In this document: piece by piece, positions 13,103 to 22,794 of the stretch
Layout: each line of letters opens with the position of its first letter
Position numbering within the stretch: the first letter of the stretch is position 1
Source: Solimonas aquatica
GTDB lineage: Bacteria; Pseudomonadota; Gammaproteobacteria; Nevskiales; Nevskiaceae
Assembly: GCF_900111015.1 (NCBI RefSeq)
Contig: NZ_FOFS01000005.1
Location: 1 to 64,000 of the forward strand
DNA length: 64,000 bases
Direction of reading: 5' to 3'
Notes under the pieces: model-generated
What the model was told of the DNA's origin: nothing
The model's database searches: none
The model's input: the letters and a program-made list of their open reading frames with translations, nothing else
Position numbers and translations under genes: made by a program

Positions 13103-13759
13103 ATGCGGCGCCTGGCAGTCTTCGATCTGGACAACACCCTGCTGGCCGGCGACAGCGATCACCTCTGGGGGGTGTTCCTGGTCGAACAGGGCGTGGTGGA
13201 CGCACAGCGCTTCGAGCGCGAGAACGATCGCTTTTACCGCGCCTATCAGGACGGCAGCCTGGACATCCACGAGTACGCCGCCTTCAGCCTGCAGGTGCTG
13301 GTGGAAGAGCCGCTGGAACGCATGCTGGCCCTGCGCCGGCTTTATGTGGAGCAGCGCATCCGCCCGATCATCGCGCGCGGCACGCCGGAGCTGCTGGCCC
13401 GCCATCGCGCGCAGGGCGACACCCTGCTGATCACCACCGCCACCGGGCGCTTCATCACCGAGCCGATCGCCGAGCTGCTGGGCGTGGACGTGCTGCTGGC
13501 CACCGATCCGGAAATCGTCGAGGGCCGCTACACCGGCCGCATCGCCGGCACGCCGAATTTCCAGGGCGGCAAGGTCACGCGCCTTCAGCAGTGGCTGTCG
13601 CAGCAGACCCAGCCTTATACGCAGCTGGCCGGTTACAGCGATTCACACAACGACATTCCGCTGCTGAGCCTGATGCATCAGGCCACCGCCGTGGACCCGG
13701 ATCCGACGCTGCGCGCCGCTGCCGGGCAGCGCGGCTGGCCGGTGATCAGCCTGCGCTAG
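13103..13759 (+). CDS. HAD subfamily IB phosphatase
   Basis: SerB-like phosphatase with the four HAD motifs: DLDNTL (residues 8-13) with the nucleophile Asp, TTATGR (near 113), the conserved lysine in GGKVTRL (near 155) and YSDSHNDIPLL (near 178). The length of 218 aa fits the IB family often annotated beside hisN or serB. Its substrate is not clear; a phosphoserine- or histidinol-phosphate-type monoester is possible. Its TAG stop is formed partly by the 266-bp element at 13759: TA belongs to the target site and G is the element's first base. In the uninterrupted site it would have ended in TAA at the same codon. Confidence 0.85.
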   Translation: MRRLAVFDLDNTLLAGDSDHLWGVFLVEQGVVDAQRFERENDRFYRAYQDGSLDIHEYAAFSLQVLVEEPLERMLALRRLYVEQRIRPIIARGTPELLARHRAQGDTLLITTATGRFITEPIAELLGVDVLLATDPEIVEGRYTGRIAGTPNFQGGKVTRLQQWLSQQTQPYTQLAGYSDSHNDIPLLSLMHQATAVDPDPTLRAAAGQRGWPVISLR

Positions 13760-14024
13760 GGCCTGTTAACAATCACTTTGGCGCTGCGACGGAGGTCGTT
13801 TTGCTGCAGGGCAAGGCGGCAGGCGCGCCGCTTGGTGATTCCAAACCAGCGGCTGCCAACGCCGCACTGCGACAAAACGGCCCCGTCCCGAAGGCTTGCG
13901 CCAGAAATCGCGCCAGGCAAGGCGCGAAACGCAGGCCTTGGTGGTGCCAAGGCCAAGTTTCGCAACGCCGCATGGCGCGATTTCTGGCAGCAACGCAGCG
14001 CCCAAAGTGATCGTTAACAGGCCC
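13759..14024. mobile_element. 266-bp MITE-like element with 30-bp terminal inverted repeats and TA flanks
   Basis: The left end (GGGCCTGTTAACAATCACTT...) and right end are inverted repeats of about 30 bp that differ by one substitution and one base insertion. The element is flanked on both sides by TA, the target duplication typical of IS630/Tc-mariner-related elements. Inside are further inverted segments, such as GCCAGAAATCGCGCCA near 13907 and its complement near 13975, and CCGCTTGGT/ACCAGCGG near 13829-13854, so the single strand folds heavily. No transposase is encoded; reading frames inside are short. It ends both neighbouring genes, see findings. Confidence 0.8.
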
Positions 14025-14824
14025 TAAAGCGCGAGTTCCGCGAAGGCGCCGTGCAGCAGGCCATTGCTGGCCAGCACCGTGCGCGTATCCAGGCCGACCG
14101 GGCCGCCGTTGAGATCGGTGAAGCGTCCACCGGCTTCGCGCACGATCACGGTCAGCGCCGCGATGTCGAGAATGTTCACATCGCTTTCCACCACCGCGTC
14201 GATCTTGCCGGCGGCCAGATAGTGGTAGTGCACGAAGTCGCCGTAACCGCGCAGGCGGTGCAACTGCGGAATCAGCCGGCCCAGAGCCGCCCATTGCTGC
14301 GGCGCGCGCGCCAGGGTGTTGAGATTGCCGGTGGACAGAATCGCCTTGTCCGGCTGCGCCACCTTGGACACCTGCAGGCGTTCGAACTGCGCCAGCGGCG
14401 TGTCGAGCAGGCCGCGCCAGGCACCCTGGCCTTTCTCTGCCCAGATCAGTTCGCCGAGGTTTTCGTTCCAGCAGGGCGCGCAGGACACGCCCAGCACCAG
14501 CTCGCCGCGCCGCATCAGCGCGATCTGCACCGAGAAGATCGGATAGCCGCGCACGAAGGACTTGGTGCCGTCGATGGGATCGACCAGCCAGAGATTCTCG
14601 GCCTCGGCGTGCTCCTTGCCGGTTTCCTCGCCGAAGAAACCGTAGTCGGGGAAGCGCGCGGCGAGTTCGGCCTTGATGACCTTCTCGGCGGCGACATCCA
14701 CCTCCGTCACCGGGCTGGCGTCGGCCTTGTACTCGACGCTGAAATTGCCGCGATAAGCCTTGCGGATCACCACGCTGGCGGCGCGCGCAGCGGCCAGGGC
14801 CGCCTCAAGTTCGGAACTGCTCAT
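14024..14824 (-). CDS. hisN: Inositol-monophosphatase-family histidinol-phosphatase
   Basis: Mg-dependent phosphatase of the IMPase fold, most likely the HisN type that makes histidinol from histidinol phosphate. It has GEETG (near residue 65), WLVDPIDGTKSF (near 80-92) and the C-terminal ESDVNILDIAALTVIVREAGG. The 266-residue length fits HisN. Start codons at 14824, 14833 and 14866 are possible; MSSSELEAALAAA at 14824 was chosen for fit to the family. The TAG stop straddles the boundary of the MITE-like element. A general inositol- or nucleotide-phosphatase role cannot be excluded. Confidence 0.82.
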   Translation of the reverse strand: MSSSELEAALAAARAASVVIRKAYRGNFSVEYKADASPVTEVDVAAEKVIKAELAARFPDYGFFGEETGKEHAEAENLWLVDPIDGTKSFVRGYPIFSVQIALMRRGELVLGVSCAPCWNENLGELIWAEKGQGAWRGLLDTPLAQFERLQVSKVAQPDKAILSTGNLNTLARAPQQWAALGRLIPQLHRLRGYGDFVHYHYLAAGKIDAVVESDVNILDIAALTVIVREAGGRFTDLNGGPVGLDTRTVLASNGLLHGAFAELAL

Positions 14825-14941
14825 GCATTGCATCCAGGGAATCGACACACGGCCCGCAGGCCGCAAGGCTGCGCATGATACCCGCGGCGCCGGCCCTTAC
14901 AATGCACCGCTCCATTCCTCACACCGTTTCCGGAGCCAGTC

Positions 14942-15484
14942 GTGGGCAATCGCCTGAGCAAGATCGTCACCCGTACCGGCGATGCCGGCAGCACGGGCCT
15001 GGCCAGCGGCGAGCGCGTCGCCAAGACCCACGCCCGCGTGCGCTGCATGGGCGAGCTCGATGAGCTGAACTCGCAGATCGGCGTGCTGATCGCCCAAGCC
15101 CTGCCGGCGCGCTTCGCCGAGGCCCTGGGCGTGATTCAGCATCGTCTGTTCGACATCGGCGGCGAGCTGGCCCTGCCCGGCCACATCGCCATCGGCGATA
15201 CGCATGTCGCGCAGCTGGAAGCCTGGGTGGAAGACTTCAATGCCGATCTGCCGCCGCTGAAGGAATTCGTGCTGCCCGGCGGCAATCTGCCGGCGGCGCA
15301 GGCGCATCTGGCGCGCGCAGTGGCGCGTCGCGGCGAGCGCGCGCTGTGGACGGTGCACGAAGAGACGCCGCTCAATCCGGCCGCCCTGCGTTATCTGAAC
15401 CGCCTCTCGGATCTGCTGTTCATCATCGCCCGCCATCTGGCGCGCGCCGACGGCGGCAAGGAAGTCACCTGGCGTCACGCCTGA
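14942..15484 (+). CDS. PduO-type cob(I)alamin adenosyltransferase
   Basis: It transfers the 5'-deoxyadenosyl group from ATP to cob(I)alamin, making adenosylcobalamin. The N-terminal KIVTRTGDAGSTGLASGERV is the ATP-binding signature. RCMGELDELNSQIG and the C-terminal LNRLSDLLFIIAR are also family features. The product of 180 aa is a full-length EutT/PduO-N domain. The start is GTG at 14942 with CCGGAG upstream. A TTACAAT -10-like sequence lies 50 nt before. It is convergent with the cobalamin-binding btuF-like gene and overlaps it by 20 nt, so uptake and activation of B12 sit side by side. Confidence 0.92.
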   Translation: MGNRLSKIVTRTGDAGSTGLASGERVAKTHARVRCMGELDELNSQIGVLIAQALPARFAEALGVIQHRLFDIGGELALPGHIAIGDTHVAQLEAWVEDFNADLPPLKEFVLPGGNLPAAQAHLARAVARRGERALWTVHEETPLNPAALRYLNRLSDLLFIIARHLARADGGKEVTWRHA

Positions 15485-16285
15485 CCCGCTCCAGGCCTTC
15501 GCAGAGCGCGGCGATGCCGTCGAGCACACGCGGCGACTGCCGCGTCAGGGCGGTGCCGTCCACCTGCAGGCGGCGGCGCGGATCGGCGGCGCGGGCACTG
15601 CCCAGGCGCAACCAGTAGGCATCCAGCGCCGCGCGGTTCTCATCGCTGGTGAACACCACCACGTCCGGATCGGCGGCCAGCACCGCCTCCGCGCTCACCG
15701 CCGCTGACAAGGTCGGCAGCTGCGCGAAAACATTGTCGGCGCCGCACAGCGTCAGCGCGGCGCTGATCGGGCTGTCGCGATTCACCGTGTAGGCCGGCCC
15801 GGACTCGATCTGATAGAAGGCGCGCAGCCGTGGCCGGCTTGCATAGCGCTGGCGCAGCGCGGCCAGCCGGGCGTTGTAAGCCTGTGCCGCCTGCTGCGCC
15901 GCCTGCGGGCGCTGCAACTCGTCACCCAGATGCAGCAGCGCCGGACCGATATCGTCCAGGCTGCGCACGCGCAGCACGTCCACCCGCACGCCCAGGCCGC
16001 GCAGGCGCGCGATGGTGGCCGTCGGCGTACCGCCATCCCAGGCCAGCACGCGCGTGGGCCGCAAGGCCAGCACCGCTTCCGGGTTCACGCCCTGCGCATC
16101 ACCGATCCTGGGCAGCGCCGCCGCCGTGGCCGGCGCATCGGTATACGCCGCCACCCCCGCCAGTTGCGCACAGGCGCCGACCGCGCAGACCAGCTCGGCC
16201 AGATGCGGCGCCAGGGTGACGATGCGCTCCTGCGCCGCCGCCGGCAGCGCCAGAGCCAGCGCCGCACAGGCCAACCAGCGCCGCA

Positions 16286-16286
<1 letters not shown>
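15465..16286 (-). CDS. btuF: BtuF-like periplasmic cobalamin-binding protein
   Basis: Probable periplasmic B12-binding protein of an ABC importer. A signal peptide (about residues 1-18, MRRWLACAALALALPAAAQ) precedes a helical-backbone metal/cobalamin receptor domain with IVTLAPHLAELVCAVGA and DPDVVVFTSDE. The 273-residue length fits BtuF. No permease or ATPase gene lies next to it. Its ATG overlaps the ampE stop by one base (TGATG), so it is translationally coupled as third gene of ampD-ampE-btuF. It might bind another chelate, but adjacency to the adenosyltransferase favours cobalamin. Confidence 0.8.
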
Positions 16287-17149
<863 letters not shown>

Positions 17150-17153
17150 GGCT

Positions 17154-17738
17154 TCACTCCAGGTCGGCGCGCAGGCGCGCCCAGTCGAAATAGGGCCCCG
17201 GATCGGTCTTGCGGCCGGGCGCGATATCGCTATGGCCGACGATGCCCGCGCGGCTCAGGCGCGGATAGGCCGCCAGCAGCGCGCGCAGCGCAGCCGCCAG
17301 CGCCGCGTACTGCGCCAGCGCGTAGGCTTCTTCATCGCTGCCTTCCAGCTCGATGCCGATGGAGAAATCATTGCAGCGCTCGCGCGCCTGCCAGCGCGAG
17401 ACCCCGGCGTGCCAGGCGCGGCGCGTGAACGGCACATACTGGATCACGCTGCCGTCGCGGCGGATCAGCAGATGCGCGGAAACCTTGAGCTGGTGGATGC
17501 CGGCAAAGTACGGATGCGCGTCCGGATCGAGCCTGCCGGTGAACAGCTGCTCAATGTAGGGGCCGCCGTACTGCCCTGGCGGCAGACTGATGCCGTGAAT
17601 CACCACCAGACTCAGATCGGCGGCATCCGGGCGCTCGTCGCAGAAGGGCGAGACACAGACGCGCGCGCCGGCCAGCCAGCCTTCGGCCGACACCGCTGCC
17701 ACGGAACCTTTGCGCGCCTGCGCCATCTGTTCAATCAT
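17154..17738 (-). CDS. ampD: 1,6-anhydro-N-acetylmuramyl-L-alanine amidase
   Basis: Cytoplasmic zinc amidase that cleaves anhydro-muropeptides in wall recycling and so keeps the AmpR effector low. It has VVIHGISLPPGQYGG (first His ligand, near residue 49), RRAWHAGVSRW (near 110) and GHSDIAPGRKTDPGPYF with the third His and Asp (near 168-178). The length of 194 aa is normal. MAQARKGS, four codons later, is an alternative start. With anmK at 8.5 kb it supplies two steps of the same recycling route. No ampR or ampC is in the window. Confidence 0.93.
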   Translation of the reverse strand: MIEQMAQARKGSVAAVSAEGWLAGARVCVSPFCDERPDAADLSLVVIHGISLPPGQYGGPYIEQLFTGRLDPDAHPYFAGIHQLKVSAHLLIRRDGSVIQYVPFTRRAWHAGVSRWQARERCNDFSIGIELEGSDEEAYALAQYAALAAALRALLAAYPRLSRAGIVGHSDIAPGRKTDPGPYFDWARLRADLE

Positions 17739-17781
17739 CCGCTGTCATCGATACCACAAGAAAACCGGACCTACTCCAGCC

Positions 17782-20577
17782 ATGACGCCTCCAGTCTCCA
17801 CCGCCGGCCGCCGGCTGTGCCTCGCGCTGTGCCTGATGCTCGGTGGCAGCGCCATTGCGCAAGCCGCCGCCCAGTCCAGCACCAAGGCCGATGAATTTCC
17901 CAGCGTCAGCATTCCCTACGAGCGCCATATTCTGCCCAATGGCCTGACGCTCATTATCCACGAGGATCACAAGGCGCCGCTGGTGGCGGTGAATGTCTGG
18001 TATCACGTCGGCAGCAAGGACGAGCGGCCCGGCCGCACCGGCTTTGCGCATCTGTTCGAGCATCTGATGTTCAACGGCTCGGAGCATTACAACGACGAAT
18101 TCTTCCGCGCGCTGGAGCCGGCCGGCGCCACCAAGATGAACGGCTCCACCTGGTACGACCGCACCAATTACTTCCAGAACGTGCCGGTCTCGGTGCTCGA
18201 TCGCGCGCTGTGGCTGGAATCCGACCGCATGGGCCATCTGCTCGGTGCCGTCGATCAGGCGCGCCTGGACGAGCAGCGCGGTGTGGTGCTCAACGAAAAG
18301 CGCCAGGGTGAAAACCAGCCCTACGGCAAGGTCGATGACTTCGTCGCGCAGGCCACCTATCCGGTCGGCCATCCCTATTCCTGGACTGCCATCGGCTCCG
18401 AGGCCGATCTGAATGCCGCGAGCCTGGCCGATGTGAAGGAATGGTTCCAGGAACATTACGGCGCCGCCAATGCCACGCTGGTGATCGCCGGCGATGTGCA
18501 GCCGGCCGAGGTGCTGAAGAAAGTCGAGTATTACTTCGGCGACATCCCGTCGGGGCCACCGCTCAAGCATCAGGGTCCCTGGGTCGCGAAGATGAGCGGC
18601 ACGCGCCGCGCCACGATGCAGGATCGCGTGCCGCAAGCACGCCTGCTGCAGGTCTGGAACATTCCCGGTTTCTGCGATCGCGAGGCCAACACCCTGTCGC
18701 TGGCCGCCTCGGTGCTGGGCGACGGCAAGAACAGCCGTCTCTACAAGCGGCTCGTGTACAAGGACCAGATCGCCACCGGCGTGGAAGTGGGCATCGGCCC
18801 GTTCGAGATCGGCTCGCAGTTCACCATCGACACCATGGTGAAAGAAGGCGTGGAACCGGCGCGCGTGGAGCAGGCCATCGACGAGGAACTGCAGCGCTTC
18901 CTGCGTGAAGGCCCCACGGTCGAGGAACTGCAGCGCGTGAAAACCGCCGTGTTCGCCTCGGCGCTGCGCGGCCTGGAACGCATCGACGGCTCCGGCGGCA
19001 AGTCCGCACAGCTGGCGCAGTACCAGGTGTACTGCGGCACGCCGGAGCGCTATACGCAGGAGCTGGACGAAATCCGCCGCGCCACGCCCGCGCAACTGCG
19101 CGAGGTCGCGCGCAAATGGCTGTCGGACGGCGTGTTCAAGCTGGATGTCGAACCCTTCCCCGAATACGCCGCCAGCGGCCAGGACGCGCCGCGCGACAAG
19201 CTGCCCGAGATCGGCGCGCCGCCGGCGCTGAAGCTGCCGCCGCTGCAGCGCGCCACGCTCAGCAACGGCCTGAAGCTGGTGCTGGCCGAACGTCATGAAG
19301 CCCCGGTGGTGCAGTTCAGCCTGATGTTCGACGCCGGCTACGCCGCCGACACCGGCGTGAAGCCGGGCACCGCCAAGCTCACGCTCGACATGCTCGACGA
19401 GGGCGCGGGGGCCTACGACGCCCTGCAACTGGCGGCACGCAAGGATGATCTGGGCGCGCTGATCAGCACCGGCTCCTCGCTGGACAACGCCTATGTGCGG
19501 CTCAACGCGCTCAAGGCCAAGCTCAGCGAGAGTCTGGCGCTGTACGCCGATGTCGCCCTGCATCCGACCTTCCCGGAAAAGGAGCTGCAGCGCTTGAAGC
19601 AGCTGCAGCTGGCCGCCATCCGCCAGGAGAAGGCGCAGCCCGTGGGCCTGGCGCGGCGCATCTATCCCAAGCTGCTCTACGGCGAGAACCACGCCTACAG
19701 CAATCCGGGTTCCGGCAGCGGCACCGAGGCCAGCGTCGCCAGCATCACGCTGCCCGATCTCAAGGCCTTCTATCAGCGCTGGCTGCGCCCGGACAATGCC
19801 ACGCTGCTGATCGTCGGCGACACCACGCTGGCCGAGATCAAGCCGCTGCTGGAACAGCGCTTCGGCGGCTGGCGCGCCAGCGGCGAGAAGCCGGTGAAGA
19901 ATCTGGCCACGGTGGCGCTGCCGGCCGCGCCGCGGCTGGTGCTGGTCAACAAGACCGGCGCCGAGCAGAGCCTGGTGATGGCCACCGAACTCGCACCGCC
20001 GAAGTCCGATCCGGACGACATCGCCATGCAGCTCGCCAACACCGCGCTGGGCGGCAACTTCGTCTCCAGGCTCAACATGAACCTGCGCGAAGACAAGCAC
20101 TGGAGCTATGGCGCGTTCAGCGCCATCGCCGGCGCCAAGGCGCAGCGGCCGTTCATGGCCTACGCGCCGGTGCAGTCCGACAAGACCGTGGACTCGCTGC
20201 GCGAGATGGATCGCGAACTGCGTGAGGCGGTGGGCAAGAAACCCATCGATGGCAAGGAAGTGGACTTCGCCCGCGACAGCCTGGTGCGTTCACTGCCCGG
20301 CGAGAACGAGACCAGCGCCGAGCTCGCCAATTCCTACGCCACCATCCTCAACTACGGCCTGCCGGATTCCTACTGGAACGATTACGTGCAGCAGGCGCAG
20401 ACACTCAAGCCCGAGGCGATCAACGCCGCCGCGCAGAAATTCTTAAAGCCGCAGGCGCTGACCTGGATCGTGGTGGGAGATCTGAGCAAGATCGAAGCGC
20501 CGCTGCGCCAGCTGGCGCCGACGCTGGGCATCACGCAGGTGCAGGTCGTGGACGCCGACGGCAAGGTGCTGCGCTAG
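17782..20577 (+). CDS. Secreted M16 zinc metallopeptidase, two-domain
   Basis: Periplasmic insulinase/pitrilysin-type protease of 931 aa. A signal peptide (about residues 1-31) ends in AIAQAAA. The N-terminal half carries the inverted zinc motif HLFEH (near residue 93) with the downstream glutamate in GVVLNEKRQ. The C-terminal half repeats the fold (LSNGLKLVLAERHEAPVVQF near 494) but lacks HXXEH; it has KLTLDMLDEG instead, so it is the non-catalytic domain. This fused arrangement is common in proteobacteria, where two separate subunits also occur. It ends at a strong stem-loop shared with the gene on the other strand. Confidence 0.92.
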   Translation: MTPPVSTAGRRLCLALCLMLGGSAIAQAAAQSSTKADEFPSVSIPYERHILPNGLTLIIHEDHKAPLVAVNVWYHVGSKDERPGRTGFAHLFEHLMFNGSEHYNDEFFRALEPAGATKMNGSTWYDRTNYFQNVPVSVLDRALWLESDRMGHLLGAVDQARLDEQRGVVLNEKRQGENQPYGKVDDFVAQATYPVGHPYSWTAIGSEADLNAASLADVKEWFQEHYGAANATLVIAGDVQPAEVLKKVEYYFGDIPSGPPLKHQGPWVAKMSGTRRATMQDRVPQARLLQVWNIPGFCDREANTLSLAASVLGDGKNSRLYKRLVYKDQIATGVEVGIGPFEIGSQFTIDTMVKEGVEPARVEQAIDEELQRFLREGPTVEELQRVKTAVFASALRGLERIDGSGGKSAQLAQYQVYCGTPERYTQELDEIRRATPAQLREVARKWLSDGVFKLDVEPFPEYAASGQDAPRDKLPEIGAPPALKLPPLQRATLSNGLKLVLAERHEAPVVQFSLMFDAGYAADTGVKPGTAKLTLDMLDEGAGAYDALQLAARKDDLGALISTGSSLDNAYVRLNALKAKLSESLALYADVALHPTFPEKELQRLKQLQLAAIRQEKAQPVGLARRIYPKLLYGENHAYSNPGSGSGTEASVASITLPDLKAFYQRWLRPDNATLLIVGDTTLAEIKPLLEQRFGGWRASGEKPVKNLATVALPAAPRLVLVNKTGAEQSLVMATELAPPKSDPDDIAMQLANTALGGNFVSRLNMNLREDKHWSYGAFSAIAGAKAQRPFMAYAPVQSDKTVDSLREMDRELREAVGKKPIDGKEVDFARDSLVRSLPGENETSAELANSYATILNYGLPDSYWNDYVQQAQTLKPEAINAAAQKFLKPQALTWIVVGDLSKIEAPLRQLAPTLGITQVQVVDADGKVLR

Positions 20578-20589
20578 CTGACAGGACTG

Positions 20590-20624
20590 CCGGCCCGCAG
20601 ACGCATCCCGCGTCTGCGGGCCGG
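20590..20624. terminator. Strong stem-loop between convergent genes
   Basis: A perfect 15-bp stem (CCGGCCCGCAGACGC and its complement) with a 5-nt loop lies 12 nt after the M16 stop. It has no T run, so it may be a weak intrinsic terminator or a 3' stabiliser serving both convergent transcripts. Confidence 0.55.
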
Positions 20625-20636
20625 TAAGGGCTGGGC

Positions 20637-20939
20637 CTATTCGAAATCGCCCAGCGGCCGGGTGAAGGTGAAACGCGCGGGCTCCATCACCAGCTTGCGC
20701 GCCGGAGCCGCCGGCGACTGCCAGCCCAGCAGGTCCAGCGGCAGCTGCGCGATGAACACCACGCCGCCCAGCACCGTCACCGCCAAGCCGAGCGGACGCG
20801 CCACGGCCAGATCCAGGGCCATCGCCACACCGGACGGCGAGTTGTCCACTTCCGGACTGGTTTCCACCACCTGCGCCTGCGCGGTGCCAAGCACCAGCGT
20901 CATCGCGGCTGCACACAACAGCTTGCGTAAAAACATCAT
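20637..20939 (-). CDS. Small exported protein with one membrane segment
   Basis: A 100-residue product of unknown function. A signal peptide, MMFLRKLLCAAAMTLVLGTAQA, is followed by an acidic stretch, a hydrophobic segment (PLGLAVTVLGGVVFIAQLPLDLLGW, about residues 48-72) and a C-terminal MEPARFTFTRPLGDFE. Similar short proteins are seen in related bacteria without a known role, sometimes labelled as transporters without evidence. The frame is open 46 codons further upstream, but the signal peptide fixes the start at 20939 (or one codon later). Confidence 0.7.
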   Translation of the reverse strand: MMFLRKLLCAAAMTLVLGTAQAQVVETSPEVDNSPSGVAMALDLAVARPLGLAVTVLGGVVFIAQLPLDLLGWQSPAAPARKLVMEPARFTFTRPLGDFE

Positions 20940-21051
20940 TGGCTTCTCGCTGCATCGAGAGGCGCGCAGCTTAGAGCCTATCGGCGAATTGCGCACGCCG
21001 GCGCGTGGTTCACGGATAGGCTGCCGGCGCCGGCGCCGCCTACAATGTGTC

Positions 21052-21357
21052 ATGCACACGCTGTATGCCGCCGCCAACCCTCTGGAAGCCGAAATCCTGC
21101 GCGCCTATCTGGCCGAGCACGGCATCCGCGCGCAGCTGCTGGGCGCGGGTTTGTGGAGCGGCCTGGGCGAGCTGCCGGCCGACAACTGGCCACGCCTGAT
21201 GCTGGATGACGACAGCCAGCTGGCGCCGGCGCGCGAGCTGCTGCGCCGCTACGAGCATCGCCGTCACGCCGGTGCCAGCTGGGTCTGTGCCTGCGGCGAA
21301 CGCTCGCCGGTGCATTTCGAAATCTGCTGGTCCTGTGGCCACGAGCGGCCGGCATGA
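21052..21357 (+). CDS. DUF2007-domain zinc-ribbon protein
   Basis: A small cytoplasmic protein (101 aa) with an N-terminal DUF2007 (putative PII-like) domain, [22 protein letters not shown]-terminal zinc-ribbon-like knuckle has two CXC/CXXC pairs: CAC in SWVCACGE and CWSC in EICWSCGHE. The role is unknown. A TACAAT box (21041-21046) ends only five bases before the ATG and no ribosome-binding site is visible, so the mRNA may be leaderless. Its stop overlaps the trmL start (ATGA), so the two are co-translated. Confidence 0.8.
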   Translation: MHTLYAAANPLEAEILRAYLAEHGIRAQLLGAGLWSGLGELPADNWPRLMLDDDSQLAPARELLRRYEHRRHAGASWVCACGERSPVHFEICWSCGHERPA

Positions 21358-21824
21358 TCGAGGTGGCGCTGTATCAGCCGGAGATTCCGCCCAACACCGG
21401 CAATGTGATCCGGCTCTGCGCCAACACCGGCGCGCGACTGCACCTGATTCACCCGCTGGGCTTCACGCTGGACGAGGCCAAGCTGCGTCGCGCCGGCCTG
21501 GACTATCACGATCTCACCAGCGTGCAGCAGCACGCTTCGTTCGAGGCGCTGCGCGCCAGCAAACCGCAGGCGCGACTGCTGGCCTTCAGCACGCGGGGCC
21601 GGGTGCGCTTCGATGCGCATCGCTATCAGAGCGGTGATCTCCTGCTGTTCGGTCCGGAAACGCGCGGCCTGCCGGCCGAGCTGCTCGACGCACTGCCCGA
21701 GTCGCAGCGTCTGTATCTGCCGATGCGGCCGGCCAACCGCAGCGTGAATCTCTCCAACGCCGTGGCGGTGGCGGTGTACGAGGCCTGGCGCCAGCTGGGC
21801 TACGAGGGCATGGCCGGATCCTGA
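21354..21824 (+). CDS. trmL: tRNA (cytidine/uridine-34-2'-O)-methyltransferase
   Basis: SPOUT-class enzyme that methylates the wobble ribose of tRNA-Leu isoacceptors. The 156-residue product has the family start [26 protein letters not shown], the SAM-knot motif [12 protein letters not shown] (near 98-110) and the C-terminal knot [25 protein letters not shown]. The match in length and motifs is complete. It is coupled by a 4-nt overlap to the DUF2007 gene. Confidence 0.94.
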   Translation: MIEVALYQPEIPPNTGNVIRLCANTGARLHLIHPLGFTLDEAKLRRAGLDYHDLTSVQQHASFEALRASKPQARLLAFSTRGRVRFDAHRYQSGDLLLFGPETRGLPAELLDALPESQRLYLPMRPANRSVNLSNAVAVAVYEAWRQLGYEGMAGS

Positions 21825-21934
21825 GCGCTCGTCGCCGTCAAACGGCGCACAGCAACGGCCGCGGTTCGGTTGCGCTTCAGTTTGGCTTCCTAAGCTTGGC
21901 CGACCCACTGCCGCTCAAACCGCTGGAGCCCGCC

Positions 21935-22789
21935 TTGAAGCTCACCACGCCTGCCTGTCTCTTTGCCCTGGGCCTGCTCGGCCTTGCACCGGGCGCCCAC
22001 GCCCAGGATGCCTGCGCCGCCATGATCGAACAGCTGCAGGATCAGACGCAGGACGACAATCCCGGTGGCGCGGGGCTCGACGCCTTGCGCAGCGCCGATC
22101 TCGAAGACGCCATCGCCCGGCTGCAGGCCTGTCAGCGACGCGGCAATGCCGATGCCGATTACGAAGACATGCTGGGTCAGCTGAAGGACGAGCTGCTGAA
22201 CCGTTATCGCGGCTATCTGCAGCGTCATGGCCAGCTCGCACCGCTGCAGCGCGAAGAGCTGGCCCGCGCGCCGCAGCCGGTGTACCGCGACGAAGCGCCG
22301 GAGGCCGAGCCGCAGGTGCCGCTGGCCAGCCGTGTGCCGCCGCGCACCGGCTCGCGCATCTCGCCACAGGAAGCGCAGGCGGCGCTGGACTTCCACAATG
22401 CCAAGCGTCGCGAAGTGGGCGTGCCGGCGCTGGCCTGGTCAGCGCCGCTGGCCGGCACCGCGCAGCGCTGGGCCGAGCATCTGGCCGCCACGCGCGGCTG
22501 CCAGCTCGAACACACGCAGAACAATCCGTACGGCGAGAACCTGTTCGCCGGCAACGGTTATCCCTACGGCGCGCTGGACGCCGCGCAGAGCTGGTACAAG
22601 GAAATCCGCCAGTACCGTTACGGGCCGGTCACCGCGAAGAACTATCACGCCACCGGCCATTACACGCAGATGGTGTGGCGCGACACCACGCAAGTGGGCA
22701 TCGGCAAGGCGCAATGCGCGGACGGCGGCGTGGTGATTGCCGCCGAGTACAGTCCGGCCGGCAATTATCTGGGCCAGCGGCCGTACTAA
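21935..22789 (+). CDS. Secreted CAP-domain (SCP/PR-1) protein
   Basis: Exported protein with a cysteine-rich-secretory/PR-1 domain; function not known in bacteria, possibly lipid or sterol binding as in eukaryotic relatives. TTG at 21935 is preceded by CTGGAG at the right distance and opens a clear signal peptide (LKLTTPACLFALGLLGLAPGAHA). An upstream TTG at 21896 would put charged residues first and is less likely. The CAP domain covers about residues 145-284. It has HNAKRREVGVPAL, HTQNNPYGENLF and GHYTQMVWRDTTQVG, with the two histidines and glutamate of the CAP cavity. Residues about 25-140 are a linker unique to this protein. A hairpin-array repeat follows it directly. Confidence 0.85.
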   Translation: MKLTTPACLFALGLLGLAPGAHAQDACAAMIEQLQDQTQDDNPGGAGLDALRSADLEDAIARLQACQRRGNADADYEDMLGQLKDELLNRYRGYLQRHGQLAPLQREELARAPQPVYRDEAPEAEPQVPLASRVPPRTGSRISPQEAQAALDFHNAKRREVGVPALAWSAPLAGTAQRWAEHLAATRGCQLEHTQNNPYGENLFAGNGYPYGALDAAQSWYKEIRQYRYGPVTAKNYHATGHYTQMVWRDTTQVGIGKAQCADGGVVIAAEYSPAGNYLGQRPY

Positions 22790-22794
22790 GCGCT

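Noticed and set aside
17731-20100. 789-codon open frame antisense to the M16 protease gene
   Set aside because: It has composition typical of antisense frames in GC-rich DNA and no recognisable domain; the plus strand codes for a complete protease.
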